Positions 17,572 through 25,506 of a stretch of 64,000 nt of DNA are shown one piece after another. The stretch's first letter is position 1, and each line of letters starts with the position of its first letter. Where the stretch lies: assembly GCA_963829955.1 (NCBI GenBank), contig CAWHKS010000021.1, forward strand, positions 1-64,000, read 5' to 3'. The notes beneath the pieces were generated by a model. That model ran no database searches and was not told the origin of the DNA. It saw nothing but the letters and a program-made list of their open reading frames with translations. The stretch is from DASTFY01 sp963829955 (GTDB lineage: Bacteria; Actinomycetota; Acidimicrobiia; Acidimicrobiales; Ilumatobacteraceae). A program made the position numbers and the translations under genes.

Positions 17572-19121
17572 ATGGCGACGATGCTGCCGAGTCCGGAGTC
17601 GTCTGGCCAAACGGGGTGGGAGGTTCCCCGCTGGGCTTCGCAAAGCAGAGCGCGGGTGGCGCTTGCGTGCGGTGCGGGAGTTGGGCTGCTCGGGGCGGCG
17701 TTGATGGTCGTGGTTGTGGCGTGGGCGTCACCCGCCGCCGCCGTCCCCATTCCCGGGGGCGATATCACCACCGTTTGTGCGGGCACCATGAGCGGAACCA
17801 CGTTTACGTTGACCGCCGACTGCGGCGAAGTGACTTCGCCCCTGACGGTTCCGAACGGCGTCACGGTGGAAGGCGGCGGGAACGTGATTACCGCCACCGA
17901 CCCCGCCGGCGTACAGTTTCCACGGTGGCATTGTGACGAATGCCCCAGGCGCAACCGAGATGCATGTGAACAACGTCATCATCCAAGCCGTCGGGTTCGT
18001 TTTCCAGGGTGCACAAAATTGCGAATCTGCTCCAGGTTCAGGCGTACAGCTTGTTCAGGTCGGACTCCTCTTCGAGGATGCCGGCGGCACAGCGAGCGAC
18101 GTTGTTGTTCGGGACATCGCCCAGCACAGTGGCTGCCAAACCGGTAACGGGATCCGTGCCAACGCGAGGAACGGGACAGCACGTACCGTCACGCTCGACC
18201 ACGTCACCGTGACAGGCTTTCAGAAGAACGGGGTCACCGGGTCCGGCAAGTCACGCTCAACGTGGGCGGAGCCAGCATGATCGGTCCGCCCGACGAACAC
18301 TCGCCGGGTGGGAACGCGACCAACAGCGTCCAGTACGGGACCGGCGGCGCTGGGGGCACGTTCGTGGGCAACACGGTGATCGGCGCCGGCTCGGCCGGTA
18401 CCGGTTCCGCGTCAACGGCAATCCTGGTGTTCAGTGCCGCCAACGTGACGATCGACAACAACACGATCACCGGCGCGGGCACCGACATCGGGATCTCGGT
18501 CACCTCCAGCGACAACGTCACGATCTCCAACAACGCGGTCGGGCGCACTGCGCCCGACTCACCGGACCTCAGTGGAACCGGAATCAGGGTCGATCCGTCG
18601 GCCACAAACGTGACGCTGATCTGCAACACCTTCAATGGCTGGCAGCCGAACAAGAACATCGTCGGCGCGGTACAGATGTCGTGTGCGCCGCTGCCTCCCG
18701 GCACCGAGTGCACGACGTACTCGGCCAACATCTTCACTGTCGAGGGCGGCACACCCCCCTTCACCTGGTCGGTAGCGTCGGGGGCCTGCCGCCGGGCCTC
18801 ACGCTTGACCCCGCCACCGGGGCGATCACAGGCACCCCGACCGCCGCCGGCACGTTCGACTTCACCGTGATGGTCGTTGATTCGACGCAACCGACCTTGA
18901 GCGCCACACAAGCCCAGACGATCGAGATCGCGCCGGATTGCGCAGCCCCCACAACGCCCACTGGGCCGACGACCGCACCGAGCGTGGCCCCGACGATCGG
19001 GTGGCACACTGCCGCCGACAGGCTCCGCAAGTGCCGCACCGCTGTACCTCGGCCTGGCCGTGGTAGCACTCGGCTCGCTCTCGGTCATCGTCACCACTCG
19101 CCGCCGAACAGCCGCTCCTAG
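17572..19121 (+). CDS. Secreted beta-helix surface protein with LPPTG anchor, frameshifted
   Basis: ATG 17572 opens a long signal peptide (Arg-rich start, hydrophobic LGAALMVVVVAWASPAAA). Next comes a right-handed parallel beta-helix region rich in repeated NVTIDNNTITG / DNVTISNNAVG rungs, then a putative Ig (He_PIG) domain with GLPPGLTLDPATGAITGTP, a Thr/Pro-rich linker, and LPPTGSASAAP followed by a hydrophobic helix and RRR. That is a complete sortase sorting signal. Frame breaks occur near 17915, 18245, 18775 and 19005, each cured by one base, and the true stop is uncertain. Likely an exported cell-wall-linked adhesin or polysaccharide-binding/degrading protein; no catalytic residues identified. 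It is cargo of the tRNA-Val element. Confidence 0.75.
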
Positions 19122-19222
19122 GTGTGTGACAACAACGGCGGGGCGCCAACCGATCGTGGGAGCGTCCTCTTTGCCCCGATCTGGCGCGGCCCATTCGCCC
19201 CGAACGTTCGTGGACGCTGGTG

Positions 19223-19569
19223 CTAGGAACCCTTCCGCTTCCTGTTGGCTTCGCGGCTGGCCTGACGGTGGCGCTGGTCTGCGGTGGCGGATGGTTGTTT
19301 TCGCAACGAATACCCTTCACCGCTGAAGGTCCAGTGCCGCGCCTTGTGCGCCAGCCCTGTCAGCGACGGTGCGTCCCACTCCCCGTAGAACGCGGCCCAG
19401 TCCGCTTCGTTCTGAAGGTCCCCCGCCAGCTGTTCGCGTTCTCGCGTGGCCTGTTCCCCACGGCGGCATGGTATGTCAAGATGTGCCAGGCCTGGACAAC
19501 CGGCCGCGGGTAGACCCAGAGGTGTTCCCACCCTGAGCGGATGGGGCTGGCGTCCGATTCATCTTCCAC
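19223..19569 (-). CDS. Small hypothetical protein of the element, frameshifted
   Basis: Minus-strand reading gives EDESDASPIRSGWEHLWVYP then VVQAWHILTYHAA, slips one base near 19445, and continues LQNEADWAAFYGEWDAPSLT and HKARHWTFSGEGYSL, ending in a basic tail. The composition (Trp-, Glu- and His-rich, balanced) looks coding, and codon use matches neighbours. No family recognised. Start chosen at GTG 19569; an alternative GTG at 19596 would overlap the divergent excisionase gene. Position beside xis suggests an element-maintenance gene. Confidence 0.5.
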
Positions 19570-19584
19570 CAGGAAGGACGAATC

Positions 19585-19845
19585 GTGACGCACCACCAGT
19601 CCGCTTCAACGGTCCAGCCCACTGGCAGCGACCACCTGGACGGCCCGCAGCGTCTGCTGTACGGCATCCCTGAAGCTGACCTGCTCAGCATCGGACGGTC
19701 ATCCATGTACCGCATGGTCCTGGACAAGCGCGTCCAGACCGTCCGCCTGGGTGGCCGTCGTCTGATCCCCCACAGCGAACTTCAGCAGCTGGTGGCGCAG
19801 CTGCTGGACGAAGCGGCCGCGAACCCCACCCCTGAGAACGTCTGA
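19585..19845 (+). CDS. Excisionase-type HTH protein
   Basis: An 86-residue MerR/Xis-like DNA-binding protein. The motif LLSIGRSSMYRMVLDKRVQTVRL followed by RRLIPHSELQQLV is the winged-helix seen in excisionase-family proteins encoded beside integrases. It would direct the integrase toward excision. GTG 19585 has a good AGGAAGGA ribosome site 7 nt upstream, unlike the leaderless host genes. It is separated from int by the surface-protein cargo. Confidence 0.8.
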   Translation: MTHHQSASTVQPTGSDHLDGPQRLLYGIPEADLLSIGRSSMYRMVLDKRVQTVRLGGRRLIPHSELQQLVAQLLDEAAANPTPENV

Positions 19846-19942
19846 AGCCTCGTCCCCTAGCCCACTGGATCAGGTGACGAGGCTTCAGCCCTAGTCCTGC
19901 TACCTACAGTCGCAGGGTACCTGATACCTGGGCAGGGGGTCC

Positions 19943-20533
19943 ATGAAGGACCCGCCCATGAACGTTCCGAACGCAACTACTTCCCAGGGACACATCAGTC
20001 AGTACGCGTCCGTCAGGCTTCTTCTGGGTCGCGGTCAGGGCCACGTCCGTCCCCGCGTGACCGATCAGCGCGACAACGGCGGCACCGATGACCGCGTGAC
20101 GGATGAACGCCAGACGACGCCAGCACCTTCTGGTGGTGATCACGGCTGTGGGGCGCAGCCGGGCGCGGTGGTCTGGGTCCAGGTCCCGCGTGCACGGTGG
20201 TGGTGGCCAGAACCCTTCTCCGCGTCGTGCGCCCCGCGCTCGCACCAGGACCAGCCGCGGACACTGAAGGCAAAGACGTGGTGCCTGACGTGCTGCCGCG
20301 GCATGGACTTCCATCCGTGGGCCGGACGGCCCCAGCTGTGTTCCGGCCGCTGCCGTCGTGAGCGCGCCAACTACCTGCAACGGTGGCATCGGAGACGGGC
20401 ACGACGCCAGGTCCCCCAGTCCATCTGTGCTTGCTGCGGCGCTGCCTTCGTCCCTGCACGGTCTGACGCCCGCTACTGCTCCCACGCCTGCCGTCAGCGC
20501 CCCTACCGCGCACGCGGGGGTGGTCAGCGGTGA
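19943..20533 (+). CDS. Zinc-ribbon protein of the element
   Basis: The C-terminal ~80 residues carry two Cys clusters: WCLTCC with LCSGRCR, and CACCGAAFVPARSDARYCSHACRQ. The latter resembles a zinc ribbon found in many actinobacterial mobile elements. The N-terminal 90 residues are low-complexity and the true start is uncertain; the ATG at 19943 is only the longest option, and a frameshift is possible here too. It ends in GTGA overlap with the HTH gene. Likely nucleic-acid binding; role unknown. Confidence 0.55.
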   Translation: MKDPPMNVPNATTSQGHISQYASVRLLLGRGQGHVRPRVTDQRDNGGTDDRVTDERQTTPAPSGGDHGCGAQPGAVVWVQVPRARWWWPEPFSASCAPRSHQDQPRTLKAKTWCLTCCRGMDFHPWAGRPQLCSGRCRRERANYLQRWHRRRARRQVPQSICACCGAAFVPARSDARYCSHACRQRPYRARGGGQR

Positions 20534-21397
20534 GCGCGCCACAGGCCATGAGCGCGACACAGGACGATGACCGCGCCTTCGTCTGGCGCTGGTTTCGGAC
20601 CATCCAGGCACAGCGCCGTCTGAGCGACAAGCACGCCAGGGTCCTGACCACCATTGGCACCTTCGCGGACTACGAAACAGGCTGGAACGTCTACCCCAGC
20701 GCCCAGACCATCGCGGACCTGGTGGGCTGCGGACGGAACACGGTGCGGCGCGCCATCAGCGCTGGGATGGCCCCTGGGCTATCTGAAGGCTGACGGACGC
20801 AAAGGACACGGTGGGTCCAACCGCTATCGGCTGGTGATCCCACCTGGCGCGGCCAGCCGTGGCCCTGAAGTCGCGTCACCTGGACGGCGCAACTTCACCG
20901 CGAAGTCGCGTCACCACGACGGCGCAACTTCAGCCACTGGCCCCGAAGTCGCGCCGTATTGCTCTGAAGTCGCGTCACCCATGGTGGCGCACAACCGACC
21001 AGAGGAGGAGGAGACGGCCACGGCCGTTGCTCCACTCCGTTCCGCCACGGCTGCCGTTCCCTCGCTGGTCTCAGGTAAGGGGGTTTCTGCTGAACCTTCC
21101 TTGCCTTCAGAGCAGGTGTCCGCGACAGCAGCTGTTCCTTCGATGCCTTCACAGCAGCCGTCCGCGGTTCCTGGTGATCCCTCCCTGCCTTCAGCGCAGG
21201 TGTCCGCGCTGGTCCGTCAGATCGCGGTCACGGCAAAGGTTCAAGGTGGCCTGGACGCAGCGACGCTGAGCGAACAGGTCACACGGCTGCTGGCCCACTG
21301 GTCTGAAGCCCAGCTGGTTCAGGTTGACCCGGCCCCCGCATGGTGGTCCACCTGTTGTGGGAGTCCGTCGCCCAGCATGCTGGGCAGGAGGACATGA
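20530..21397 (+). CDS. HTH_36-type replication-like protein, frameshifted and interrupted
   Basis: GTG 20530 overlaps the previous stop. The N-terminus RAFVWRWFRTIQAQRRLSD and the winged helix VYPSAQTIADLVGCGRNTVRRAIS...LGYLKADGRKGHGGSNRYRL match helix-turn-helix proteins common in actinobacterial plasmids and integrative elements, thought to act at replication or partition. The frame slips near 20775, where a run of four C should be three. After the HTH comes a repetitive region (PSLPSEQVSA type) encoded over iteron-like DNA. The C-terminus after about 21330 reads into the IS3 copy, so the protein is probably truncated by that insertion. Confidence 0.65.
20866..20990. repeat. Iteron-like repeat cluster inside the HTH gene
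   Basis: GAAGTCGCG(T/C)C occurs four times in the same orientation (20867, 20902, 20945, 20966), and its inverse GGCGCAACTTCA twice (20886, 20921), giving TGAAGTCGCG/GGCGCAACTTCA hairpins at about 35-bp spacing. Placement just after the DNA-binding domain suits an origin or autoregulatory operator read by that protein. Confidence 0.6.
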
Positions 21398-21681
21398 CCA
21401 CGATGAAGCGTCACCGTCACACGCCCGAGCAGATCGTCCGCAAGCTCCGCGAGGGCGATCGCCTGTTGAACGAGGGCAAGGACCTGACCGAGGTGCTCCG
21501 CACCTTGGAGGTCTCGGAATCGAGCTGGAACCGTTGGCGGAACCAGTACGGAGGCATGAAGGCCACCGAAGCCAAGCGTCTGCGCGACCTCGAGTCGGAG
21601 AACGCCCGGCTGAAGAAGCTGCTGGCCGAGGCGGAGCTGGACAAGTCGATGCTCAAGGAGCTGGCGGAGGGAAACTTCTGA
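21394..21681 (+). CDS. IS3-family transposase OrfA
   Basis: A 95-residue OrfA: HTH region RHTPEQIVRKLREGDRLLNEGKDL and WNRWRNQYGGM, then a leucine-zipper LRDLESENARLKKLLAEAEL. It ends GGAAACTTCTGA, the common overlap at which IS3 elements slip -1 to make the OrfAB transposase. Probably the IS407-like group. The left IS end should lie between about 21330 and 21394, but I could not fix the inverted repeat. Confidence 0.85.
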   Translation: MTTMKRHRHTPEQIVRKLREGDRLLNEGKDLTEVLRTLEVSESSWNRWRNQYGGMKATEAKRLRDLESENARLKKLLAEAELDKSMLKELAEGNF

Positions 21682-22281
21682 CCCCGGAGCGTCGCCGGCG
21701 AGCAGTCGTCGTGCTCGTCGATCGTTTCGGGGTCTCCGAACGCCGTGCCTGCCGAGTGGTGGGCCAGCATCGCTCGACCCAGCGGCTCATGCCGCGCCCC
21801 CGGCCTGAGGCCGAGGACAAGGTCCGGCGCCGGTTGCGGGAGATCGCTCGCCGTCACCCGCGCTGGGGGTGGAAGACGGCGCACACGATCCTGCGGCGAG
21901 AAGGTCACACCATCAACCGCAAGCGCACCCGCCGCCTGTGGCGGGACGAGGGGCTACGTCGACCGGCACCGTGCAAGCGCAAGCGAACCCGGCCGCCCGG
22001 CGGTGGGCCGCTTCTGCGCGCTGAGCGTCCGAACCATGTGTGGGCCATCGACTTCCAGTTCGACGAGACCGCCGACCGCAGGAGGCTGAAGCTGTGCAAC
22101 ATCGTTGACGAACACACCCGGGAGGCCCTCGCCATGGATGTCGGCCGGTCCTGCACCGCCGATGACGTCGTGGCGATCATCGAACGCCTCGTCGCCCAGC
22201 GCGGCGCACCCGAGCATCTACGGATGGACAACGGTCCCGAGCTCATCGCCTGGGAGCTGCGCGACTGGTGCCGGCTGCATG
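21678..22281 (+). pseudogene. IS3-family transposase OrfB, truncated at attR
   Basis: The frame opens at the OrfA stop with LTPERRRRAVVVLVDRFGVSE, followed by the HTH_21 region (PRWGWKTAHTILRREGH) and the start of the DDE integrase core: NHVWAIDFQFDET (first Asp) and LRMDNGPELIAWELRDWC (second Asp). It stops there, about 10 bp before the attR repeat. The last catalytic Glu and the C-terminus are missing, so this copy cannot encode an active transposase. Confidence 0.85.
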
Positions 22282-22290
22282 CGTTCACAT

Positions 22291-22325
22291 CGTGGAGGTC
22301 ATGGGATCGAGGCCCGTATCGCCCA
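22291..22325. other. attR core
   Basis: Perfect 35-bp copy of the tRNA-Val 3' end, marking the right junction of the element. Host sequence resumes to its right. Confidence 0.9.
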
Positions 22326-22502
22326 TCTGGCCGGCCTTTCGCGAGGAATGAGTCCGCCGAGACCCCTTCAACGGGACCCGAACGGGACCCCGAGTTCGCC
22401 CGAATCGCCAGGTCCGCCTCGAGATCTAGCCGGACCCAGCGGGGTAGGCGGGCGGGCGCCGCTACACGCCCACGGCCTCCCAGCCAAGGCGAGAATGTCC
22501 CC

Positions 22503-23378
22503 ATGGAGATCGGTCTGTTCGCCATCAACTACGGGACGTGCGCGGACCCGGAGACGGCCGTGCGGGTCGCCCGGCACGCCGAGGCAGCCGGGTTCGAGTC
22601 CGTGTGGACCGGCGAGCACCTGGTGCTTCCGACCAGGCCCCCCGAGGGCTTCACCATCCCGGCGACGCTCGCGTTCCTCGACACGCTGGTCGCGCTGACT
22701 CTCGTCGCTGCCCACACCACGACCATGAAGGTGGCCAGCGGCATCATCGAACTGCCGCTGCACCACCCGGTGTCCCTCGCCAAGCAGCTGGCGAGCGTCG
22801 ACCAGGTCGCCCGCGGTCGCCTGATCGTCGGGATCGGCGCCGGCTACCTCGAGCCCGAGTTCGCGGCGATGGGAGTGGGCCTGGACGAGCGCGCCGACCG
22901 CATGGACGAGCACCTCGACGCCATGCGCGCGCTCTGGACGATGGACGCGCCGGAGTATCACGGCCGGTACGTCGACTTCGCCGGCGTCGATGCCTTCCCG
23001 CGGCCGACGGGCCCGACCGGACCCCCCATCGTCGTCGGTGGGGTGAGCGCTTCGGCCCGCCGGCGGGCCGTCATGAAGGCCGGCGGCTGGTACGTGTTCA
23101 ACGCCAACCGGGAGCAGGCCCGCGAGGCGGTCGACGCCATCCGGACCGACCTCGACCGCTACGAGCGCCCAGCCGGACTCGGTCCCCTCGAGCTGACGGT
23201 CACCCCCTCTGGACGCTTCGACGCCGAGGCGGCCGAGTACTACGACGAGCTGGGCGTCGACCGTCTCGTGCTGCTTCCCCGCGCCGACGTGCCCACCGTC
23301 AGCCGCCACGACCCGGTTCCTGCTGACGCCATCCTGCGCATGATCGACACCGTCGCTACGACAATGATCGGGCGGTAG
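22503..23378 (+). CDS. LLM-class F420-dependent oxidoreductase
   Basis: A 291-residue luciferase-like TIM-barrel protein beginning EIGLFAINYGTCADPETAVR. It has the FESVWTGEHLVLPTR block, LHHPVSLAKQLASVD, LIVGIGAGYLEPEF and PPIVVGGVSASARRRA, all typical of the F420-dependent LLM subgroup. It differs from the copy at 10065 in length and sequence, so the two are separate subfamilies. Substrate unknown. ATG 22503 follows GAGAATGTCCCC, a possible leaderless -10. It is the first host gene right of the integrative element; 177 bp from attR to its start hold no gene. Confidence 0.85.
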   Translation: MEIGLFAINYGTCADPETAVRVARHAEAAGFESVWTGEHLVLPTRPPEGFTIPATLAFLDTLVALTLVAAHTTTMKVASGIIELPLHHPVSLAKQLASVDQVARGRLIVGIGAGYLEPEFAAMGVGLDERADRMDEHLDAMRALWTMDAPEYHGRYVDFAGVDAFPRPTGPTGPPIVVGGVSASARRRAVMKAGGWYVFNANREQAREAVDAIRTDLDRYERPAGLGPLELTVTPSGRFDAEAAEYYDELGVDRLVLLPRADVPTVSRHDPVPADAILRMIDTVATTMIGR

Positions 23379-23446
23379 GGGACCAAGAGCGCATCGAGGG
23401 ACTTTGCGCCCTTGTCGCCCAGCGCCATCGGGTGTCCCATTGGGTC

Positions 23447-23599
23447 ATGGCCGATGATCTCCATGTTCACCACTGCCCCTATTGCGAGCTCGGCTTCCGG
23501 TTGGCCAACGAGGTCAAGGACCACGTGGTGCACGATCACCCTGAGCATGCGGCGGCTTTCGCCCTGGTCGAGGTGCACGAGCTGCCGTGGGACCGTTGA
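23447..23599 (+). CDS. 50-residue C2H2-type zinc-finger protein
   Basis: A small frame beginning MADDLHVHHCPYCELGF and containing C-x2-C, then HVVHDH: a Cys2His2-like finger (CPYC...H-x2/3-H). Similar tiny finger proteins occur in actinobacteria, with no assigned role. It ends HELPWDR at TGA 23599, 51 bp before the PPOX gene, with which it may be co-transcribed. The compact finger and sensible codon use support it despite the length. Confidence 0.6.
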   Translation: MADDLHVHHCPYCELGFRLANEVKDHVVHDHPEHAAAFALVEVHELPWDR

Positions 23600-23650
23600 C
23601 GGGACCTTCGGCACTGGTCCGGACAGCCGGTCGGGTTCAGGCTCGGTCCC

Positions 23651-24130
23651 ATGGATACCTCTGAGTTCGCTGCCGGTCCGGAAGCCGAGGTGTGGGTCGA
23701 GGACCTCGAACCCGAGGTCTGCTGGCGTCTCCTGGCGCGCCGTCCGGTCGGCCGTGTCGGGTTCAACGTGGATGCGATCCCGGTCGTCCTTCCGGTCAAC
23801 CACCACGTCGACGGGACCAGCATCGTCTTCCGCACCGGGCGCAGCTCGCTGCTCGAAACGCTCTGCCACGGTGCACGGGTCTGTTTCGAGCTCGACGAGG
23901 TGGACGCCCTCGTCGAGACCGGCTGGAGCGTGCTCGTCAAGGGCCGCGCCGCCGAGGTGACCGATCCGGTCGAGCTGGACGACGTCACCCGGCTGCCGTT
24001 GCACCCCTGGGCGCCCGGGCCGAAGGACCACTGGATCCGCATCGACGCCAGAGAGGTGACGGGGCGATCGATCAGCCGAAAGCGGCACGACACCGACGGC
24101 CGCCTCATCCCCTACATGCCCCCCGACTGA
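23651..24130 (+). CDS. PPOX-fold flavin/F420-binding protein
   Basis: A 159-residue pyridoxamine-5'-phosphate-oxidase-like split barrel. VCWRLLARRPVGRVGFNVDAIPVVLPVNHHVDGTSIVFRT is the typical start, in which the enzyme's strand holds the flavin; KGRAAEVTDP and HPWAPGPKDHWIRI complete the fold. Members of this group bind FMN, F420 or haem, so the reaction is open. Starts at ATG 23651, about 50 bp after the zinc-finger stop. Confidence 0.82.
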   Translation: MDTSEFAAGPEAEVWVEDLEPEVCWRLLARRPVGRVGFNVDAIPVVLPVNHHVDGTSIVFRTGRSSLLETLCHGARVCFELDEVDALVETGWSVLVKGRAAEVTDPVELDDVTRLPLHPWAPGPKDHWIRIDAREVTGRSISRKRHDTDGRLIPYMPPD

Positions 24131-24249
24131 GCTCCGGCCGACTGAGCCAGCCACCATGATCCCCTGGTGACGAGCATCGCCCTCATGGCCGTGGGAGCTG
24201 TCCTCGGCGCCCGCCGCCAGCGCCGCTATAGCTAGCCGAATCGAGTTGT

Positions 24250-24266
24250 CCCGGGCGCGGCCCGGG
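24250..24266. terminator. GC hairpin after the PPOX gene
   Basis: CCCGGGC-GCG-GCCCGGG, a perfect 7-bp stem, lies 120 bp beyond the PPOX stop and before the small membrane protein. No U-tract. A 22-codon GTG frame at 24167 precedes it but cannot be supported as a gene. Confidence 0.35.
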
Positions 24267-24316
24267 CCCAAGAGAGGACCGCGGCCCGATGCCAGCGGGA
24301 CGGCGGTCGTCGGACC

Positions 24317-24586
24317 ATGCAGGGCGTGCCCGCGCGCCTACCACCGACTGACGAGCGTCGCCATCGGTCGCTCTCGCCCGTCCCCGAACTGGCGTGGTAC
24401 GTCGTCGCCGGCGTCACCTACATCGCCGCCGGCAGCGCGCACAAGGTACTCCTCACCTGGCTGGTCGGGCCGGCCTGGGTGGTGGCAACCCTGTGGTTCG
24501 GCCCCATCGTGTTCGACACCGTCGTCGGGACGCTCGACCGCCACCCGGGGCGCCACCGTCGATGGCACAGGCGGAGGGCGCCGTGA
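24317..24586 (+). CDS. Small two-helix membrane protein
   Basis: An 89-residue protein with two hydrophobic stretches (LAWYVVAGVTYIAAGSA and LLTWLVGPAWVVATLWFGPIVF) and a His/Arg-rich cytoplasmic end. No family recognised. Its TGA overlaps the GTG of the next gene, so it is probably translationally coupled to, and may assemble with, the larger membrane protein. Confidence 0.6.
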   Translation: MQGVPARLPPTDERRHRSLSPVPELAWYVVAGVTYIAAGSAHKVLLTWLVGPAWVVATLWFGPIVFDTVVGTLDRHPGRHRRWHRRRAP

Positions 24587-25497
24587 GCTGGGCGGCCCAC
24601 CAGTTCGAGGTGTACCTGGTGCACGCCCACCTACCGCGCCGGATGCGGGGTGGCGTGAGCTTCTGGGCGGTGGCGGCCGGCGATTTCCTCCCCGACTTCT
24701 TGTCCAAGTTCTGGGTCTACGGGTTCACCATCGGTGAACGCCACTACGGCGCGTCGGTCCCGCACCAATGGCACCGCGGATGGCCCGGCATGGGCGTCAC
24801 CCACACCGTCGCTTTCGGCCTGGTGGTCGCCGCGCTGGTATGGCTGTGGAGGCGCAACCGCGCCGCGACCGTGGGGGTCGCGCTCGGCTGCATCGTGCAC
24901 GTGGTGGCCGACCTCGGCGACACCGCCGGCGTCATGTTGCTGTTCCCGTTCAGCACGGCGTCGTTCACCTTGCAACTGTGGGCGTACGGAGCGACGTCGG
25001 ACGGCGGGAAGTACCTGGACGCGGCGGCGTACTACAGCAGCTTCGGCATGGTCGCGGATGTCGTGTGGCTGGTCGCGCTCCTCTTCTCGTGGCGGGCGCT
25101 GACCAGGGATCACTGGCGCGACGAAGTCGTCCCCGCCGAACCTGGCCTGTGGCGGAGGCTCGGCACGGTGATGCCGGAGCGTGCGCTCCTCGCCCTCTAC
25201 CGCGGGCTGTTCTTTTTCGGCCTGTGCCGCATGATCGCCTGGGCGCTGTGGGCGCACGTCCTGGCCGCCCCCGGCGTGGGAGGCCCGCTCGACCTCTCCG
25301 CCGGCGGGCCGTGGTGGATCGAGGCGCGCTCGCTTCGACCGGTGCCCATCTGGGTGGTGCTGCCGACGGCGGCCGCCGTGCTCGCTGCGGTGTACGGCGC
25401 GGCGATCGCCCTGTGGGAACCGATGGGGCGCGCCGAGGCCCGCTCCCGCGCCCGTCGGACCGCCCGTATCCCGACCCGGCAGGCGGCGCCCGATTAG
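24583..25497 (+). CDS. Membrane-bound metal-dependent hydrolase-like protein
   Basis: A 304-residue polytopic protein. The N-terminal part has His/Asp motifs characteristic of the DUF457/YdjM metal-dependent hydrolase group: AHQFEVYLVHAH, AAGDFLPDF, VPHQWHRGWPGMGVTHT and CIVHVVADLGDT. These are followed by four or five further hydrophobic helices. The family is thought to act at the membrane, but no substrate is known. GTG 24583 is chosen because GTGA overlaps the preceding stop; an in-frame ATG at 24562 is the alternative. Confidence 0.68.
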   Translation: MSWAAHQFEVYLVHAHLPRRMRGGVSFWAVAAGDFLPDFLSKFWVYGFTIGERHYGASVPHQWHRGWPGMGVTHTVAFGLVVAALVWLWRRNRAATVGVALGCIVHVVADLGDTAGVMLLFPFSTASFTLQLWAYGATSDGGKYLDAAAYYSSFGMVADVVWLVALLFSWRALTRDHWRDEVVPAEPGLWRRLGTVMPERALLALYRGLFFFGLCRMIAWALWAHVLAAPGVGGPLDLSAGGPWWIEARSLRPVPIWVVLPTAAAVLAAVYGAAIALWEPMGRAEARSRARRTARIPTRQAAPD

Positions 25498-25500
25498 CGT
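25495..25500 (+). promoter_or_regulatory. -10 box of the DUF3499 gene
   Basis: TAGCGT ends 6 nt before GTG 25507 and overlaps the stop codon of the preceding gene; leaderless start expected. Confidence 0.5.
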
Positions 25501-25506
25501 TCGACC

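Larger units (their letters stand above)
16094..22325. mobile_element. 6.2-kb integrative element in tRNA-Val
   Basis: Bounded by a perfect 35-bp direct repeat of the tRNA-Val 3' end (16094-16128 and 22291-22325). Inside, left to right: tyrosine integrase, LPPTG beta-helix protein, small minus-strand gene, excisionase, zinc-ribbon protein, HTH replication-type protein with iteron-like repeats, and a truncated IS3 copy. No FtsK/TraB or relaxase gene is visible, so it is not a complete actinomycete integrative-conjugative element. It is best read as a mobilizable or satellite-type element, or a reduced one. Confidence 0.88.

Noticed and set aside
19904..20611. A 235-codon minus-strand open frame opposite the zinc-ribbon gene
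   Set aside because: The plus strand carries convincing zinc-ribbon Cys clusters; the minus frame matches nothing.
20866..20990. A CRISPR array
   Set aside because: Only a few short, partly inverted repeats, with no uniform spacers and no cas genes; they fit iterons better.
24167..24235. A 22-codon GTG frame after the PPOX gene
   Set aside because: Too short, no conserved feature, no ribosome site or TANNNT box at the right spacing.
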